Positions 62,476-64,000 of a DNA stretch of 64,000 nucleotides are shown piece after piece; within the stretch, counting starts at the first letter, position 1, and each line of letters opens with the position of its first letter. The notes under the pieces are model-generated. The model had not been told where the DNA came from, made no database searches, and saw only the letters and a list, made by a program, of their open reading frames with translations. Origin of the DNA: Cyclina sinensis. Taxonomy: Eukaryota; Mollusca; Bivalvia; Venerida; Veneridae. The DNA is taken from NCBI GenBank assembly GCA_012932295.1, contig JAAONU010000001.1:38161449-38225448 (forward strand), read 5' to 3'. The translations under genes and the position numbers were made by a program.

Positions 62476-64000
62476 AGGACCTGACACACCTGGGGTTTCT
62501 ATACTTTAATCTGTAGTTAACTTTCATGTGTAACATTTTTTAAATTTTACCTGCTTACTTTAATATCAGCAACATGTAATTACTTGTGTGTCTCTTTCTT
62601 CGTCTTCGCTAATGTGATTCCTCATTTTTATGTCGACTATTCAAAGAATAAGGAGGTCTATTGTACTTGCGGCCTGGCTATCGGGTTAAAGTTTTAGGGC
62701 AATCTTTTCATCTCTATTTCTTCCCTTTCTACTGCAGATATTTGGTTCAAACTTGGCCGTAGACTGTGTCATTCCATCAAGGCCCATAACTCTGTTAAGC
62801 ATTTTTATTAGTTATTCCCCTTTTAAGACTTTGAAAAATCTTTAATTTCAGGCTTTTATTATACCTTCAAGCACTAAGAATAGTCAAGCATGCTGTCCAT
62901 CCGACAGCCCTTGTTTCAGTATAAAATATCTAATTTTGAAATAAAAGGACAGCATTAATAATATACAAAACACCTCAATTCATTTGCAACTACAGAAAAA
63001 AATTGTTCCCCACCTAAATCTTACATACAGAATATACATGCTCTTGTTTATGAGCACTTATGCATAGTGGGGGCATCCGTGTCCTATGGACACAGTTCTA
63101 GTTTAATACTTCTTCTCTCATTTAATGTCATGAGGCTTTTTGCAGTAGATTATTTGGCAGTTGTCATCGATTCATAATGTGCCAGATATCTTCAGTGTAA
63201 ATGTAAGTAACCTTTTTATGGACACACTATTCTGTGTCCAAAACCTATTCGGGGAGCATCACCCGGTTTGACCGGCTCTTGTATTTACATGTATATGTTT
63301 TTTTCTTGAAATGCTTTTAATCAAGCTGAAAAAAGTATTAATTTCATTAATTTGAAGCCTTACATGTGATAAGTTTTCTATTGTTCATTTTTTTCTCATT
63401 GATAAGAAGTAAATTGTAATTTTTCTTGTTTAGTTGCAAAGCCATTACAAACGCCAACACTAACCCATGGCAAGTATAACCTATGTTGTGGAAGGCAATC
63501 TCTCCAAAACCCTCGGTCTCTTGAAAATTGCTTGTTTCCATTATTGATTTCTGTATTCAGTTTTATCTGTGTTTGTAAAACTAGCCTGCTTTTGATGTTT
63601 GATTACTTTCTGTTACTATTAAGTTGCATAGCAGACAAGTTGTGTTGTCAGAATTGCCAATGCATAAATGCATTAAAATTTAAAAAAACATTGCTGCATG
63701 AAAGAAAATGTGTATTTGGATAAATGCCAATCAGAAGATAATCTGCACCTGAGCATTTAGATCAGTGATCCATGAAGCACTTTGATCCACTATCACAGAG
63801 CTTAAACTGTATTAGGCATCTTATAGTGATCAAAACCATGTTTGTCACAATGCTGTGACCCAAGTTCCTCACAATGTTGTAAGCCAATGTCCTCCTAGTT
63901 ACAGCACCTTGGTCCCAAGTCCTCACATTGCTTGTTTAAAACCTGCTGTATGAAGTGCTTGTCCTCATAGTTACAGCACCTTGGTCCCAAGTCCTCACAT
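62476..64000. other. ABCA intron 15 continued, no exon seen
   Basis: No further ABCA exon was found to the end of the window. A cggggagcatcacccgg phrase at 63240 marks another repeat edge. A direct repeat containing gttacagcaccttggtccca with cctcaca occurs at about 63899 and 63970. Confidence 0.4.

Noticed and set aside
63347..63541. Minus-strand 64-codon frame near the window end
   Set aside because: No domain recognised and it lies in ABCA intron sequence; could be a repeat.
58904..64000. Second half of the ABCA transporter
   Set aside because: Looked for exons of the second membrane and ATP-binding halves, but no splice-consistent block with ABCA motifs was found; they must lie beyond the window, or the gene is a half transporter.

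Overview
The window is nuclear DNA of an animal, most likely a marine bivalve mollusc. It is AT-rich, the genes are split into short exons with GT-AG introns, and introns and spacers are full of tRNA-headed SINE pieces, Tc1 transposase relics, LINE and BEL/Pao-like fragments, and a family of repeats that starts with a TATGCCCC-type box followed by runs of GTCCGTCCG. The species is inferred from this repeat style and from the gene content; no single sequence proves it. There is no prokaryotic, viral or organellar gene block.

Layout. (1) 1-4.4 kb: spacer with a broken Tc1-type transposase on the minus strand. (2) 4.5-28.3 kb: an old tandem duplication of a unit of about 12 kb. Each unit holds one six-exon minus-strand gene for a secreted mosaic protein: signal peptide and PAN/apple domain, two sushi (CCP) domains, an EB/EGF-like knot and a WSC-like cysteine-rich tail. 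Copy A (5048-12258) splices cleanly to 362 aa. Copy B (16628-24140) has the same exons with identical phases, but a 10-bp deletion at the end of exon 1 puts a stop before the donor. The copies differ by later insertions: an 844-bp terminal-inverted-repeat element in A, and a LINE tail and two local tandem expansions in B. (3) 32.3-33.2 kb: an intronless testis-specific-type serine/threonine kinase (TSSK-like), minus strand, with a perfect CRE upstream. (4) 34.8-38.9 kb: a four-exon secreted phospholipase A2 on the minus strand, intact catalytic residues, whose second intron holds a minisatellite of about 50 units. (5) 40.9-41.9 kb: a decayed Tc1 DD34E transposase. (6) 45.0-58.9 kb and beyond: the first 15 exons (870 codons) of an ABCA-family lipid transporter on the plus strand, covering the first membrane half and first nucleotide-binding domain; the second half lies past the window. 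Its last visible intron holds an unrecognised spliced fragment and long diverged tandem repeats.

The signal that no feature list names: the PLA2 minisatellite is built from copies of the gene's own 3' splice junction (end of intron 2 plus the first bases of exon 3). It runs directly into the real acceptor, and the nearest ten copies are open and in frame with exon 3. The window has a second, independent splice-site minisatellite: four perfectly spaced 26-bp copies of a 5' splice donor at ABCA exon 13. A third notable array, in ABCA intron 7, is a 137-145 bp satellite in which most units carry a nuclear-receptor DR1 or a close variant. Nothing indicates that the genes act in one pathway. PLA2 and ABCA both handle lipids, but they lie on opposite strands about 6 kb apart and no link is shown.
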